In this document: piece after piece, positions 7,577-14,865 of the stretch
Layout: each line of letters begins with the position of its first letter
How positions within the stretch are numbered: the stretch's first letter is position 1
DNA from: Nocardiopsis listeri
GTDB taxonomy: Bacteria > Actinomycetota > Actinomycetes > Streptosporangiales > Streptosporangiaceae
Assembly: GCF_020741345.1 (NCBI RefSeq)
Contig: NZ_DYZD01000052.1
Span: 1 to 35,711, forward strand
Direction of reading: 5' to 3'
DNA length: 35,711 bases
The notes under the pieces: generated by a model
What the model saw: the letters and a program-made list of their open reading frames with translations, nothing else
Database searches by the model: none
Told to the model about the DNA's origin: nothing
Translations under genes and position numbers: made by a program

Positions 7577-7663
7577 GTGACTTCCTTGACGAGCGCGTTT
7601 CTGACGAAGCGACGGGCGGTTGATTTCTGCCGCGTCGCCGCCGCGCTCTGTCCATGTCCCTAG
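7577..7663 (+). CDS. Cysteine-containing regulatory leader peptide
   Basis: A 28-residue ORF, GTG start and TAG stop, with the core LTKRRAVDFCRVAAALCPCP. This matches the short actinobacterial leader peptides found upstream of sulfur-assimilation genes, which share an RR-VD-CRV core followed by cysteines. Cys18, Cys25 and Cys27 would make ribosomes pause when charged cysteine is short. An RNA hairpin lies inside the ORF (7609-7638: GCGAC/GTCGC plus GCGG/CCGC) and a terminator-like hairpin starts at the stop codon, so translation can influence folding. The peptide itself probably has no other function. It is too short for normal gene calling. Confidence 0.7.
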   Translation: MTSLTSAFLTKRRAVDFCRVAAALCPCP

Positions 7664-7692
7664 GGCGGACGGGCCCTCGGCCCCGCCTATTT
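7664..7692 (+). terminator. Attenuator-like hairpin directly after the leader stop codon
   Basis: GGCG (7664-7667) pairs with CGCC (7684-7687) and GGGCC (7671-7675) with GGCCC (7679-7683), with a three-base bulge and a CTC loop, followed by TATTT. A ribosome on the stop codon (7661-7663) would cover the first arm, which couples leader translation to read-through. Confidence 0.5.
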
Positions 7693-8029
7693 CGTGCGAT
7701 CGGCTTCCTCGGATCTCCGCGCACACAGGGATGACGTTTCATGCGAGTCGATTTCGACGGGCGTCCGTACGCCCCGGCACAGAGCGACACATCGACGCCC
7801 GCACCCTGGTGAGCCCGGAGCGGCAGGCCGCGACCACGTCCGCCCCCACTCCGCGTAGTGCCCTTCCCGTATTCCACCCGGCCCCTCGCCGGGCGTAGCG
7901 GGGTACCCCGAAAACATCCCCCCGCCAGGGGAAGGGCCACGACGACACCCCGGCTTCCGGCAGCAGGGCCCGGAAGCACGACGCATCCGACTCACACGCG
8001 ACATCGCATAGAAACACAGGAGGTTCCCC
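7693..8029 (+). other. Long structured leader before the sulfurtransferase
   Basis: No gene is supported. Notable elements are a GGGCGT/ACGCCC hairpin (7759-7774), the perfect 12-bp palindrome CGGGGTACCCCG (7899-7910) followed by AAAACA, and an 8-bp hairpin GCTTCCGG/CCGGAAGC (7953-7977). A 23-codon ORF from ATG 7741 exists but has no SD. The sulfurtransferase SD (AGGAGG) begins at 8019. Confidence 0.45.
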
Positions 8030-8875
8030 ATGAGCCGCTCCGACGTCCTCGTGGACGCCGACTGGGTGGAGGCTCACCTGGACGACGCCGACGTCGTTCT
8101 CGTCGAGGTCGACGAGGACACGTCCGCCTACGACAAGGGCCACATCCGAGGCGCTGTCAAGATCGACTGGAAGACGGACCTCCAAGACCCGGTCCGCCAC
8201 GACTTCGTGGACAAGACCGGCTTCGAGAACCTGCTGTCCGCCAAGGGCATCGCCAACGACCACCAGGTCATCCTGTACGGCGGCAACAACAACTGGTTCG
8301 CCGCCTACGCGTACTGGTACTTCAAGCTCTACGGTCACGAGAACGTCCGCCTGTTGGACGGTGGCCGCAAGAAGTGGGAGCTCGACTCCCGCGAGCTGGT
8401 CACGGAGGTCCCCGAGCGGGCCGCCACCGAGTACGAGGCCAAGGAGCAGGACACCTCGATCCGCGCCTTCCGCGACGAGGTCGTCGAGGCCATCGGCACC
8501 AAGGCCCTGGTCGACGTCCGCTCGCCCGACGAGTTCACCGGCAAGCTGCTCGCCCCGGCGCACCTCCCGCAGGAGGCGGCCCAGATCGGTGGGCACATCC
8601 CCACCGCGCGCAACATCCCGTGGGCCAAGACGGCCAACGAGGACGGCACTTTCAAGACCGCCGAGGAGCTGCGCGAGCTCTACACCGAGGCCGGTGTGGA
8701 CCTGGACAAGGACATCATCGCCTACTGCCGTATCGGCGAGCGTTCCTCGCACAGCTGGTTCGCGCTCCGCGAGATCGTCGGCATCCCGAACGTCAAGAAC
8801 TACGACGGCTCCTGGAGCGAGTACGGCTCCCTGGTCGGCGTTCCGGTCGAGGTGGGGGAGGCCGAGCCCAAGTGA
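8030..8875 (+). CDS. Thiosulfate sulfurtransferase (two-domain rhodanese)
   Basis: 281 residues with two rhodanese domains. The N-terminal domain is inactive; the C-terminal one carries the catalytic loop YCRIGERSSH with Cys233 as the persulfide-carrying residue, preceded by VDVRSPDEF. This is the actinobacterial CysA/SseA type, a cytoplasmic enzyme that transfers sulfane sulfur from thiosulfate to cyanide or thiol acceptors. AGGAGG precedes the ATG. A cysteine-containing leader peptide and attenuator-like hairpin upstream suggest control by cysteine supply. The stop overlaps the start of the DUF1416 gene by four bases. Confidence 0.95.
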   Translation: MSRSDVLVDADWVEAHLDDADVVLVEVDEDTSAYDKGHIRGAVKIDWKTDLQDPVRHDFVDKTGFENLLSAKGIANDHQVILYGGNNNWFAAYAYWYFKLYGHENVRLLDGGRKKWELDSRELVTEVPERAATEYEAKEQDTSIRAFRDEVVEAIGTKALVDVRSPDEFTGKLLAPAHLPQEAAQIGGHIPTARNIPWAKTANEDGTFKTAEELRELYTEAGVDLDKDIIAYCRIGERSSHSWFALREIVGIPNVKNYDGSWSEYGSLVGVPVEVGEAEPK

Positions 8876-9177
8876 GCGACAGCTGCGGAGCCCCCGAGGG
8901 CGGTGTCGCCCTGGCCGACGTCGACGCGGGAAGCCAGGCGGTCATCCAGGGCACGGTGACACGTGACGGGCAGCCGTTGCGCGGTGCCTACGCCCGCCTG
9001 CTGAACTCCTCCGACGACTTCGTCGGAGAGGTCGCCACCGGTGACGAGGGGACCTTCCGGTTCTTCGCCACCGATGGTGCCTGGAAGGTGCGGGTGCTGG
9101 CCTCCAAGGGTTTCACCGGCGAGTACCCCGTTCAGGCGAAGGTCGGCAAGGTCGTGGACGTACAGGTCCAGGCCTGA
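8872..9177 (+). CDS. sseC: DUF1416 protein (SseC-like)
   Basis: 101 residues starting at the GTG of a GTGA overlap with the sulfurtransferase stop, so translation is coupled. The N-terminus MSDSCGAPEGG holds the single cysteine; the rest (VIQGTVTRDGQPLRGAYARLL to GTFRFFATDGAWKVRVLAS) is a transthyretin-like beta sandwich with a carboxypeptidase-regulatory-domain repeat. The family is found almost only next to rhodanese genes of actinobacteria (SseC1/SseC2 in M. tuberculosis). It may act as acceptor or scaffold for persulfide sulfur; that role is inference. Confidence 0.9.
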   Translation: MSDSCGAPEGGVALADVDAGSQAVIQGTVTRDGQPLRGAYARLLNSSDDFVGEVATGDEGTFRFFATDGAWKVRVLASKGFTGEYPVQAKVGKVVDVQVQA

Positions 9178-9193
9178 CCGAAGGTCGAACCAC

Positions 9194-9240
9194 CGGAGCG
9201 CCGGTGCCGACGGAGAGATCCGTCCGGCACCGGCGCTCCG
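9194..9240. terminator. Strong terminator between convergent genes
   Basis: The arms CGGAGCGCCGGTGCCG (9194-9209) and CGGCACCGGCGCTCCG (9225-9240) are perfect complements, and the interior ACGGAGAGATCCGT can extend the stem (CGGA/TCCG). TCGTTTCG follows on plus. It lies between the DUF1416 gene and the minus-strand membrane protein and can serve both directions. Confidence 0.8.
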
Positions 9241-9252
9241 TCGTTTCGGGGG

Positions 9253-9723
9253 TCAGCTCTGCCGGGGCCGAGGCGGCCCCACGTCCGGCTCCTCGTACCG
9301 TCCGGCGAGTTCCCGGTTGATCGCCGGCGCCGCTCTCGCCCGGTCGAGCATCGCCTGGCGGTGGAAGGGGGAACAGACGGCGAGGGAGAACACGGCGATC
9401 CCGATCCACAGGAAGACGGAGAACCCGTCCTGAACCATCGACCTGCCGATCAGGACGAGGGCGTAGCCGAGGAGGAACAGGGTCATGCCCGAGAAGTACC
9501 AGGGGTTCTCCCACCGGCGATTCAGGTCGGTCGCCACCCTGACGGTCAGATGAGCCGTCTCGGGGTCGGGCGCCGGCGCACCATGGCGCAGGTACGGACG
9601 AACCCTGCGCCTTTCCGCGCCGATCGGTGCCTTGTGGGCGAGGGCGCGTTCGTTCCAGGCGGCGCGTCCCCTTCGACGATTCCAGACATGGCCCCGTACC
9701 ACGCAGACCAACGCGGCGACCAT
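9253..9723 (-). CDS. Small membrane protein, probably 5'-frameshifted
   Basis: The open frame from ATG 9723 gives 156 residues with a membrane segment cut at its start (MVAALVCVV), two later segments (FSGMTLFLLGYALVLIGRS and GFSVFLWIGIAVFSLAVC) and an acidic-basic tail. Codons upstream of 9723 stay open and read as more of the first membrane helix (ISGLALAPALSSLLL) but offer no start. In the next frame, ATG 9812 has a good SD (GGAGAGGG) and reads MSAKITPLRYPGVPP. Adding one base to the six-C run at 9769-9774 joins the two into a continuous 186-residue protein. So the gene is either truly frameshifted, phase variable or affected by a sequence error. Function unknown. Confidence 0.65.
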   Translation of the reverse strand: MVAALVCVVRGHVWNRRRGRAAWNERALAHKAPIGAERRRVRPYLRHGAPAPDPETAHLTVRVATDLNRRWENPWYFSGMTLFLLGYALVLIGRSMVQDGFSVFLWIGIAVFSLAVCSPFHRQAMLDRARAAPAINRELAGRYEEPDVGPPRPRQS

Positions 9724-9812
9724 GAGCAGAAGTGAGGACAGGGCCGGCGCGAGCGCGAGACCGGAGATGGGGGGACTCCCGGGTATCTGAGGGGTGTGAT
9801 CTTCGCCGACAT

Positions 9813-10137
9813 TACATCGCCCTCTCCGGTCGCACGGCTCGTCGGGGTTCCGGCCGACGAGGGAGCGGGGTGAGCGGCCGTCCGGCGAGCGAGTTTTCCA
9901 CAGGTGGGGGATCGGTACTGGAAAGCGGTCGGCGGCCCTGCTTCACTGATGATCACGGCCACAACGCTCGAAGGTCCGCGCACGCTCCGTGTTCGAACGT
10001 CGGGCATGGCCGGCCGTGGCAAGCACGAGGGCGCCGGTACGCCGGTGCCCGAGCTTCGACCGCCCAGTGGCCGGAGCCCCCACATGAACGATTCCCCGGC
10101 GGCCCCTCCCTGCCGCCGGCGAGGAGGTGTTCGGACG
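9813..10137. other. Intergenic stretch without a supported gene
   Basis: No coding region with an SD and typical codon use was found. The ATG at 10084 has GGAG upstream but its 18 codons before 10138 have low third-position GC; I treat 10138 as the real start. A TTTTCCACA near 9894 resembles a DnaA box once only. No clear promoter was identified for the large gene that follows. Confidence 0.4.
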
Positions 10138-12321
10138 GTGCCCAAAGCACGGTCGTCGGCGAACGCGGCCCGAGGCGAGACGGGACGCACCTACCTCGGA
10201 TGGCGGCACAGGATCCTCCTGCCACCACCCGGCCCCGCCCCACGTCGACCCGCGCCCTCCGACGCTCGGACGGTCTCCGAGGAGTGGATCGCGGGTCAGC
10301 GTGACAGCGAGGCGCAGACCAACCGTCCGCTCTACTTCGCGCTGGCCGGGCTCGTCCTGCCGGCGTTCCTGTGCCCGGCGCTGTGGCTGATGCGCGTCCT
10401 CCCCGGCAGTTTGGCCATGGGCGGTGTGCTCGCCTGCGCGGCCATCGCGGCGCCGGTCGCCTTCGCGCTCGTCCAGAGCCGCCAGGTCATCGTCGAACGC
10501 CTGGAACGGGCCGAGGAACGGCTGGCCGCCGAACGAGCCGAGCGGGAACGGATCCTGCGCGAACGGCAACGCGAGCACGCCACCCGTTACACCGAATGGC
10601 AGGCGGCCTCCCGCGCATACGAGGCGCAACCACGCTGGTACGGCATGACCGTACCGGTCGGCACCTCCGCGGTGATCGTGGTGGGCGGGGCCGACACCGG
10701 GTGGTCGGCGCTGCTCACCACCATCGGAGTCTCCCGGCTGAGGGAGGGTGGTGACCTCACGGTCGTCGACCTCACCGGGCACGGGGTCGCCCGCGAACTC
10801 GTCCGTCTCGCCCGTCGTTGCGCCGTGGAGCCGCGCAGATGGGTGCTCCCGGCCGACCTGCCCCGGATGACCCTGGGAACCAACCTGGACGCCGGTCAGC
10901 GCGCCCGAATCCTCTCCGCCGTCGCCGCGGCCACGGGGCGGGCCGAGGACGTCGACGCCGACGAGACGCTGTTACTGCGATTGCTGGAGGTACTCGGCCA
11001 GGACGTGGACATCGCCCGTCTCATCGGGGGCCTGCGCGCCCTGCTGACCCCCGCCGACGACGAGGCCGAGGACGACCCGGCCCTGGCCCTGCTCACCGCG
11101 GACGAACGCACCAGGGTACGGGAACGCTGCGCGGACGACCCCCGGGTACGCGCACGGGCCTGGGCCCTGGAAGAGCGGCTCAGCCCGTTCGAGGCGGTCG
11201 GTACCCGTGCCGATGACGCCGCCTACGCCCAGGTCAAGATCATCTCCACCGACCGCGCCTCCGGGGCGGCGGCCGCGCGGGTCTACGGAACCTACGCGGT
11301 GGCGGCGCTCAGTGAGCTCCTGGAGACACGTGAACCGGGTCCGGCGGTCCCCGGGGGCAGAGCCCCACGGGTGCGACCGGATCGCATCCGTACCGTGGTC
11401 GTCTGCGGCGCGGAGATCCTCCCGCCGGAGGAGGTGGAACAGGTCCTGAACGCCGCCGGGGACGGCGGTGTCGAGGTGGTCCTGATGTTCCGCCAAGCGG
11501 TGCCGGCCGCGGTGCGGCACCTGTCCGACCCGTCCTGTCTGCCGGTGGTGATGCGCCAGCCCGAGCGGAACGAGAGGGTCGCACGCGTGGTCGCGGAGAC
11601 GATCGCCGGATCCGGGAGCGACCGGGAGGACCTGGAGATCCACCGGCTCACCGAGGTGATCGGCGAGGCCGTCGGCGATTCGGTCACCGAACCCGACGGC
11701 GACGACGGGAACGGCCCCGACGAGGAACTCCTCTTCCCCTCTCCGCACACCGAGTCAGGAGCGCTCATCCGTAACGCGGCCGCCGCGATCTCCCCACTGG
11801 ACCTGGTCAGACATGTGAGATCCGCCACGGCCTGGGGTCGGGCCACCGCGCAGGCGGCGGAGATCGACACCCCCATCACGTGGACGGAGGAAGAGGAGAC
11901 CACGGCGCGGATCAGTGGTCTGGACGCGGAGTCGCTCCGAGAACTGCCACCCACCGCGGCCCTTGTCCTGACCTCGGCCGGCCCGGTCCTGACCGACACC
12001 AATCCGGGTATTCTCACCCTGTCCACAGCCACCCTCGCCACCGCCGAGGACCACCGGAACCCCGGTGTCGGTAGGGGCGTCGGTCAGGTCGAGGGTCCCG
12101 AGGATCCGGGTCCGAGGGCCGAGGAGCCACGACGTTCCCCGGCCGACGGCTCACGGATCGAGCCGCCGGGTGACAGCCTGCGGAGCGATGGACCCGGAGC
12201 CGTGCCCGGGGTCGAGAACATCCCGAAATCGCCCGAATCGGTGACCGACGACGGCCTCGGCCCGACACGGGTCCCGCCCAACCTCGGGCCGCCACCCGAG
12301 CGGTTGGACTGGCGGGTCTGA
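10138..12321 (+). CDS. Large membrane protein with degenerate FtsK/HerA-like ATPase domain
   Basis: 727 residues from GTG 10138, chosen because AGGAGGTG ends eight bases before it, a nearly complete SD. Order: a basic N-terminus (TYLGWRHRILLPPPG), two membrane helices near residues 60-110, a charged coiled coil (VERLERAEERLAAERAERER), then a nucleotide-binding-like domain. Its P-loop reads GGADTGWS, with Trp where the essential Lys should be, and the later VVVCGAEIL looks like a Walker B strand without the acidic pair. A conserved VKIISTDRASGAAAARVYG segment and an acidic, Pro-rich tail follow. ATP hydrolysis is unlikely. murT follows after 86 bases. I do not know its role; a structural partner of envelope or secretion machinery is possible. 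Confidence 0.75.
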   Translation: MPKARSSANAARGETGRTYLGWRHRILLPPPGPAPRRPAPSDARTVSEEWIAGQRDSEAQTNRPLYFALAGLVLPAFLCPALWLMRVLPGSLAMGGVLACAAIAAPVAFALVQSRQVIVERLERAEERLAAERAERERILRERQREHATRYTEWQAASRAYEAQPRWYGMTVPVGTSAVIVVGGADTGWSALLTTIGVSRLREGGDLTVVDLTGHGVARELVRLARRCAVEPRRWVLPADLPRMTLGTNLDAGQRARILSAVAAATGRAEDVDADETLLLRLLEVLGQDVDIARLIGGLRALLTPADDEAEDDPALALLTADERTRVRERCADDPRVRARAWALEERLSPFEAVGTRADDAAYAQVKIISTDRASGAAAARVYGTYAVAALSELLETREPGPAVPGGRAPRVRPDRIRTVVVCGAEILPPEEVEQVLNAAGDGGVEVVLMFRQAVPAAVRHLSDPSCLPVVMRQPERNERVARVVAETIAGSGSDREDLEIHRLTEVIGEAVGDSVTEPDGDDGNGPDEELLFPSPHTESGALIRNAAAAISPLDLVRHVRSATAWGRATAQAAEIDTPITWTEEEETTARISGLDAESLRELPPTAALVLTSAGPVLTDTNPGILTLSTATLATAEDHRNPGVGRGVGQVEGPEDPGPRAEEPRRSPADGSRIEPPGDSLRSDGPGAVPGVENIPKSPESVTDDGLGPTRVPPNLGPPPERLDWRV

Positions 12322-12335
12322 ACAGCGGTGGACAA

Positions 12336-12341
12336 TAGGCT
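12336..12341 (+). promoter_or_regulatory. Possible -10 box of the murT-gatD operon
   Basis: TAGGCT lies in the 86-base gap before murT. The same hexamer appears in front of other genes of the window. No convincing -35 was found at 16-18 bases, so murT may also be read from the upstream gene. Confidence 0.3.
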
Positions 12342-12407
12342 TGGCCCGACACATCGCCCGCCGCCGCAGCGCGTTCGCGCGGGTGATCCAGCGATCGTGG
12401 AGATTTG

Positions 12408-13664
12408 ATGAGCGAGCTTTCCTTGCGCGCCCAACTGGCTTCGGTACTGGGCAGGAGCGCGGCAAGCCTGTCCAGGGCCACCGGACGCGGAGACGGCTCC
12501 GTCATCGGCGGCCGCGTCGCCCTGAAGGTCGAACCCGACCTGCTCGCCAAGCTCGCCCAGGGCCGCCGCCTCGCCCTGGTCAGCGCCACCAACGGCAAGA
12601 CCACCACGACGCGTCTCATCTCGCACGCCCTGCGTGAGTTCGGCGACGTGGCCACCAACGAACACGGCGCGAACATGCCGACCGGGCACATCACCGCGCT
12701 GGCCGCCGACAAGGCCGCCGTCAACGGTGTGCTGGAGGTCGACGAGAAGTACCTCCCGCAGGTCATCGAGGCCACCGACCCCGCCTTCGTCGTGCTGATG
12801 AACCTCAGCCGCGACCAGATGGACCGTGCCTCGGAGATCAACCTCCTGGCGAAGAAGTGGCGCACCACCCTGGCCCAGTCCAACACCCACGTGATCGCCA
12901 ACGCCGACGACCCCCTCGTGGCGTGGGCCGGTCTGGGCGCCTCCAGCGCCACCTGGGTCTCCGCCGGCCAGCGCTGGAAGGAGGACTCCTGGTGCTGCCC
13001 CGAGTGCGGCGCCCACCTCAAGCGTGAGGTCGATCCGCACTGGGAGTGCCCCGAGTGCGGCCTGGCCCGGCCTCGGACCACCTGGGCGGTGGACAACGAC
13101 TCCGACACCCTCATCACCCCCGAGGGGCGGCAGATCAAGCTCCGCCTGAACCTGCCGGGTGACGCCAACCGCTCCAACGCGGCGATCGCCGCCGCCACCG
13201 CCGCCGCCTACGGCATCCACCCCGAGCGCACCGTCGAACGACTGCGCGACATCACCTCGGTGGCCGGCCGCTACACCTCCGTGGTCACCATGGGGGTCGA
13301 GGTCCGCCTCCTGCTCGCCAAGAACCCGGCCGGATGGCTCGAGTCCTTCGCCGTCCTCGACCCGCCGCGTGTTCCGGTCATCCTGGCGGTCAACGCCCAG
13401 GTCTCCGACGGTAAGGACACCTCCTGGCTGTGGGACGTGGACTACAGGGTCCTGCGCGACCGTCGGGTCTTCGTCATGGGTGAGCGCCGTACCGACCTCG
13501 CCCTGAGGTTGGAGACCGACGAGGTCCCCTTCGAGGTCGCCGACCGGGTGGACGAGGTCCTGGCCAAGCTCAAGGCCGACCGGCCCGACATCACCAAGGT
13601 CGACGTCATCGCCAACTACACCGCCTTCCAGCAGATCCGCACCGCGTACGGCCGCATCCAGTAG
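12408..13664 (+). CDS. murT: Lipid II isoglutaminyl synthase subunit MurT
   Basis: 418 residues. The Mur-ligase P-loop SATNGKTTTTRLI is at about residues 59-71, followed by ATNEHGANMPTG. A Cys-rich ribbon insert (CCPECG near 196-201 and CPECG near 214-218) is diagnostic of MurT and binds zinc in known members. A DUF1727-type C-terminal domain completes the protein. MurT activates the D-Glu carboxylate of lipid II with ATP, and GatD supplies ammonia, giving D-isoglutamine in the stem peptide on the cytoplasmic face. The ATG at 12408 has GGAG five bases upstream. gatD starts 11 bases after the stop. Confidence 0.97.
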   Translation: MSELSLRAQLASVLGRSAASLSRATGRGDGSVIGGRVALKVEPDLLAKLAQGRRLALVSATNGKTTTTRLISHALREFGDVATNEHGANMPTGHITALAADKAAVNGVLEVDEKYLPQVIEATDPAFVVLMNLSRDQMDRASEINLLAKKWRTTLAQSNTHVIANADDPLVAWAGLGASSATWVSAGQRWKEDSWCCPECGAHLKREVDPHWECPECGLARPRTTWAVDNDSDTLITPEGRQIKLRLNLPGDANRSNAAIAAATAAAYGIHPERTVERLRDITSVAGRYTSVVTMGVEVRLLLAKNPAGWLESFAVLDPPRVPVILAVNAQVSDGKDTSWLWDVDYRVLRDRRVFVMGERRTDLALRLETDEVPFEVADRVDEVLAKLKADRPDITKVDVIANYTAFQQIRTAYGRIQ

Positions 13665-13675
13665 GAGACCCAGCC

Positions 13676-14389
13676 ATGTCGAACAACAGCAGCGCCCTGC
13701 GGATCGTGTGGATCTACCCCGACCTGCTCAGCACCTACGGGGACCAGGGCAACGTTCTCATCCTCAAGCGTCGCGCCGAACTGCGCGGCATCCCGACCGA
13801 GGTCGTACAGGTCAACTCCAGCGACTCCGTGCCCGAGCAGGGTGACATCTACCTGCTCGGTGGTGGCGAGGACCGGCCGCAGATCCTGGCCGCCGAGCGC
13901 CTTCGCGCCGACGGCGGTCTGGCCCGGGCCGCCGCACGGGGTGCCTGCGTCTTCGCGGTCTGCGCCGGTTACCAGATCATCGGTGAGAGCTACGGCGACA
14001 ACGACGACAACCCGCTCCCCGGTGTGGGCATCATCGACATCCGCAGCGGCCGTGGTCAGACCCGCGCCGTGGGTGAGATCGTCGCCGACGTCGACCCCGC
14101 CCTGGGCGTGGGTCGGATCACCGGTTTCGAGAACCACCAGGGACGGACCGCCATCGGTCCGCAGGCCCGACCGCTGTCCACCACGGTGAAGGGCATCGGC
14201 AACGACGACCGCACCGAGGGCGCCTACCAGGGCCAGGTGCTCGGCACCTACCTGCACGGGCCGGCGTTGCCGCGCAACCCGCAATTGGCCGACCTGCTGC
14301 TGCGTTGGCGCGTGGGGCAGCTGAACCCGCTGCCCCCGGCCTGGGGCGAGCGTCTGCACGACGAACGCCTGGCCGCGGCCCTGCGTTAG
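13676..14389 (+). CDS. gatD: Lipid II isoglutaminyl synthase, glutaminase subunit GatD
   Basis: 237 residues. A class I glutamine amidotransferase of the CobB/CobQ type: LLGGGEDRP near residue 60, the catalytic Cys96 in FAVCAGYQIIGES, and His194 in GTYLHGPALPRNP. It hydrolyses glutamine and channels ammonia to MurT. The start ATG has TAGGAG upstream, and the TAG is the murT stop, so the two are one operon. A 13-bp terminator follows 10 bases after the stop codon. The length is usual for the family. Confidence 0.97.
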   Translation: MSNNSSALRIVWIYPDLLSTYGDQGNVLILKRRAELRGIPTEVVQVNSSDSVPEQGDIYLLGGGEDRPQILAAERLRADGGLARAAARGACVFAVCAGYQIIGESYGDNDDNPLPGVGIIDIRSGRGQTRAVGEIVADVDPALGVGRITGFENHQGRTAIGPQARPLSTTVKGIGNDDRTEGAYQGQVLGTYLHGPALPRNPQLADLLLRWRVGQLNPLPPAWGERLHDERLAAALR

Positions 14390-14399
14390 GGACTCGACC

Positions 14400-14428
14400 G
14401 GCCCGGCGGGAGACCCTCCCGCCGGGCC
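14400..14428 (+). terminator. Terminator of the murT-gatD operon
   Basis: A perfect 13-bp stem, GGCCCGGCGGGAG (14400-14412) with CTCCCGCCGGGCC (14416-14428), and a three-base loop, followed by TTCGTGTGTTCG. Confidence 0.85.
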
Positions 14429-14462
14429 TTCGTGTGTTCGAAACCGGCAGGGCCGTACCCGG

Positions 14463-14681
14463 TCACCGGCGATGGCGTTGGAACATGGGGGAGACACGCC
14501 CCATTCCGAGCACATGGGCGAACTCGTGGTGGGTGAGGCCGTTCTCCCGGTGGAAGGGGACCGGAGCTCGCCAGTGGGGTTCTGGACGCGTGGTCGCACC
14601 GTTGTCGGTGCCTTCTCGGGCAGGATCGACGAATCGTGTGAGCCTGGCCCAAAGGCCTGCAGGCCGGTCGATTCCGCTCAT
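14463..14681 (-). CDS. Possible small protein with HTH-like C-terminus
   Basis: A 72-residue reading frame with GGGGGA five bases before the ATG at 14681. Third-position GC is clearly lower than in neighbouring genes, so it could be foreign, decayed or not coding. The C-terminal GLTHHEFAHVLGMGRVSPMF resembles the turn of an XRE-type helix-turn-helix (GLSQEEFAxxLGVSRxTVS pattern); HEFAH also fits HExxH, but the rest of a metalloprotease is absent. It may be the remnant of a truncated regulator. It lies in a 466-base gap otherwise holding only the gatD terminator and the upstream region of the DUF4352-like gene, where I see nothing else. Confidence 0.3.
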   Translation of the reverse strand: MSGIDRPAGLWARLTRFVDPAREGTDNGATTRPEPHWRAPVPFHRENGLTHHEFAHVLGMGRVSPMFQRHRR

Positions 14682-14849
14682 CCGCGTCCCCCGATTCGTT
14701 CGTGCCGCTCAGGTCTTCAGGGGGAAGATAACGAGCGGTCCGGGCCCCGCGGGCGGTAACCGAGAAAGAAGCCGCGATGACCCTCCGTGTCGAAGGTCGG
14801 ATTTCGGGCGAGGTCGGGTAAACAGGGCACAATTTCGGAATGATGCGCG

Positions 14850-14865
14850 TGTGGCATGCGTCACA
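14850..14865. promoter_or_regulatory. CRP-family operator-like site at the start of the secreted-protein gene
   Basis: TGTGG-N6-TCACA matches nine of ten positions of TGTGA-N6-TCACA and is embedded in a longer GTGTG...CACAC palindrome (14849-14866). It overlaps the first possible ATG (14856), so either the real start is ATG 14871 or the site lies at the 5' end of the coding region. Confidence 0.4.

Noticed and set aside
7741..7812. 23-codon ORF considered as a second leader peptide
   Set aside because: No SD, no cysteines or other regulatory codon cluster, and no promoter directly before it.
6462..7979. 505-codon minus-strand frame opposite the LmeA-like and thioredoxin genes
   Set aside because: Antisense to two well-supported genes and the leader peptide, with Arg/Gly/Pro-rich low-complexity translation and no recognisable motif.
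7858..8871. Long plus-strand frame running into the DUF1416 gene
   Set aside because: Only the last part (from GTG 8872) is the real DUF1416 protein; the earlier part is an out-of-phase reading of the rhodanese gene.
9894..9902. TTTTCCACA, resembling a DnaA box
   Set aside because: A single site with one mismatch, no cluster, no AT-rich region and no replication genes nearby.
14625..14655. HEFAH in the small ORF considered as an HExxH metalloprotease motif
   Set aside because: The 72-residue frame has no third ligand and no protease fold around it; the match to a helix-turn-helix pattern is closer.
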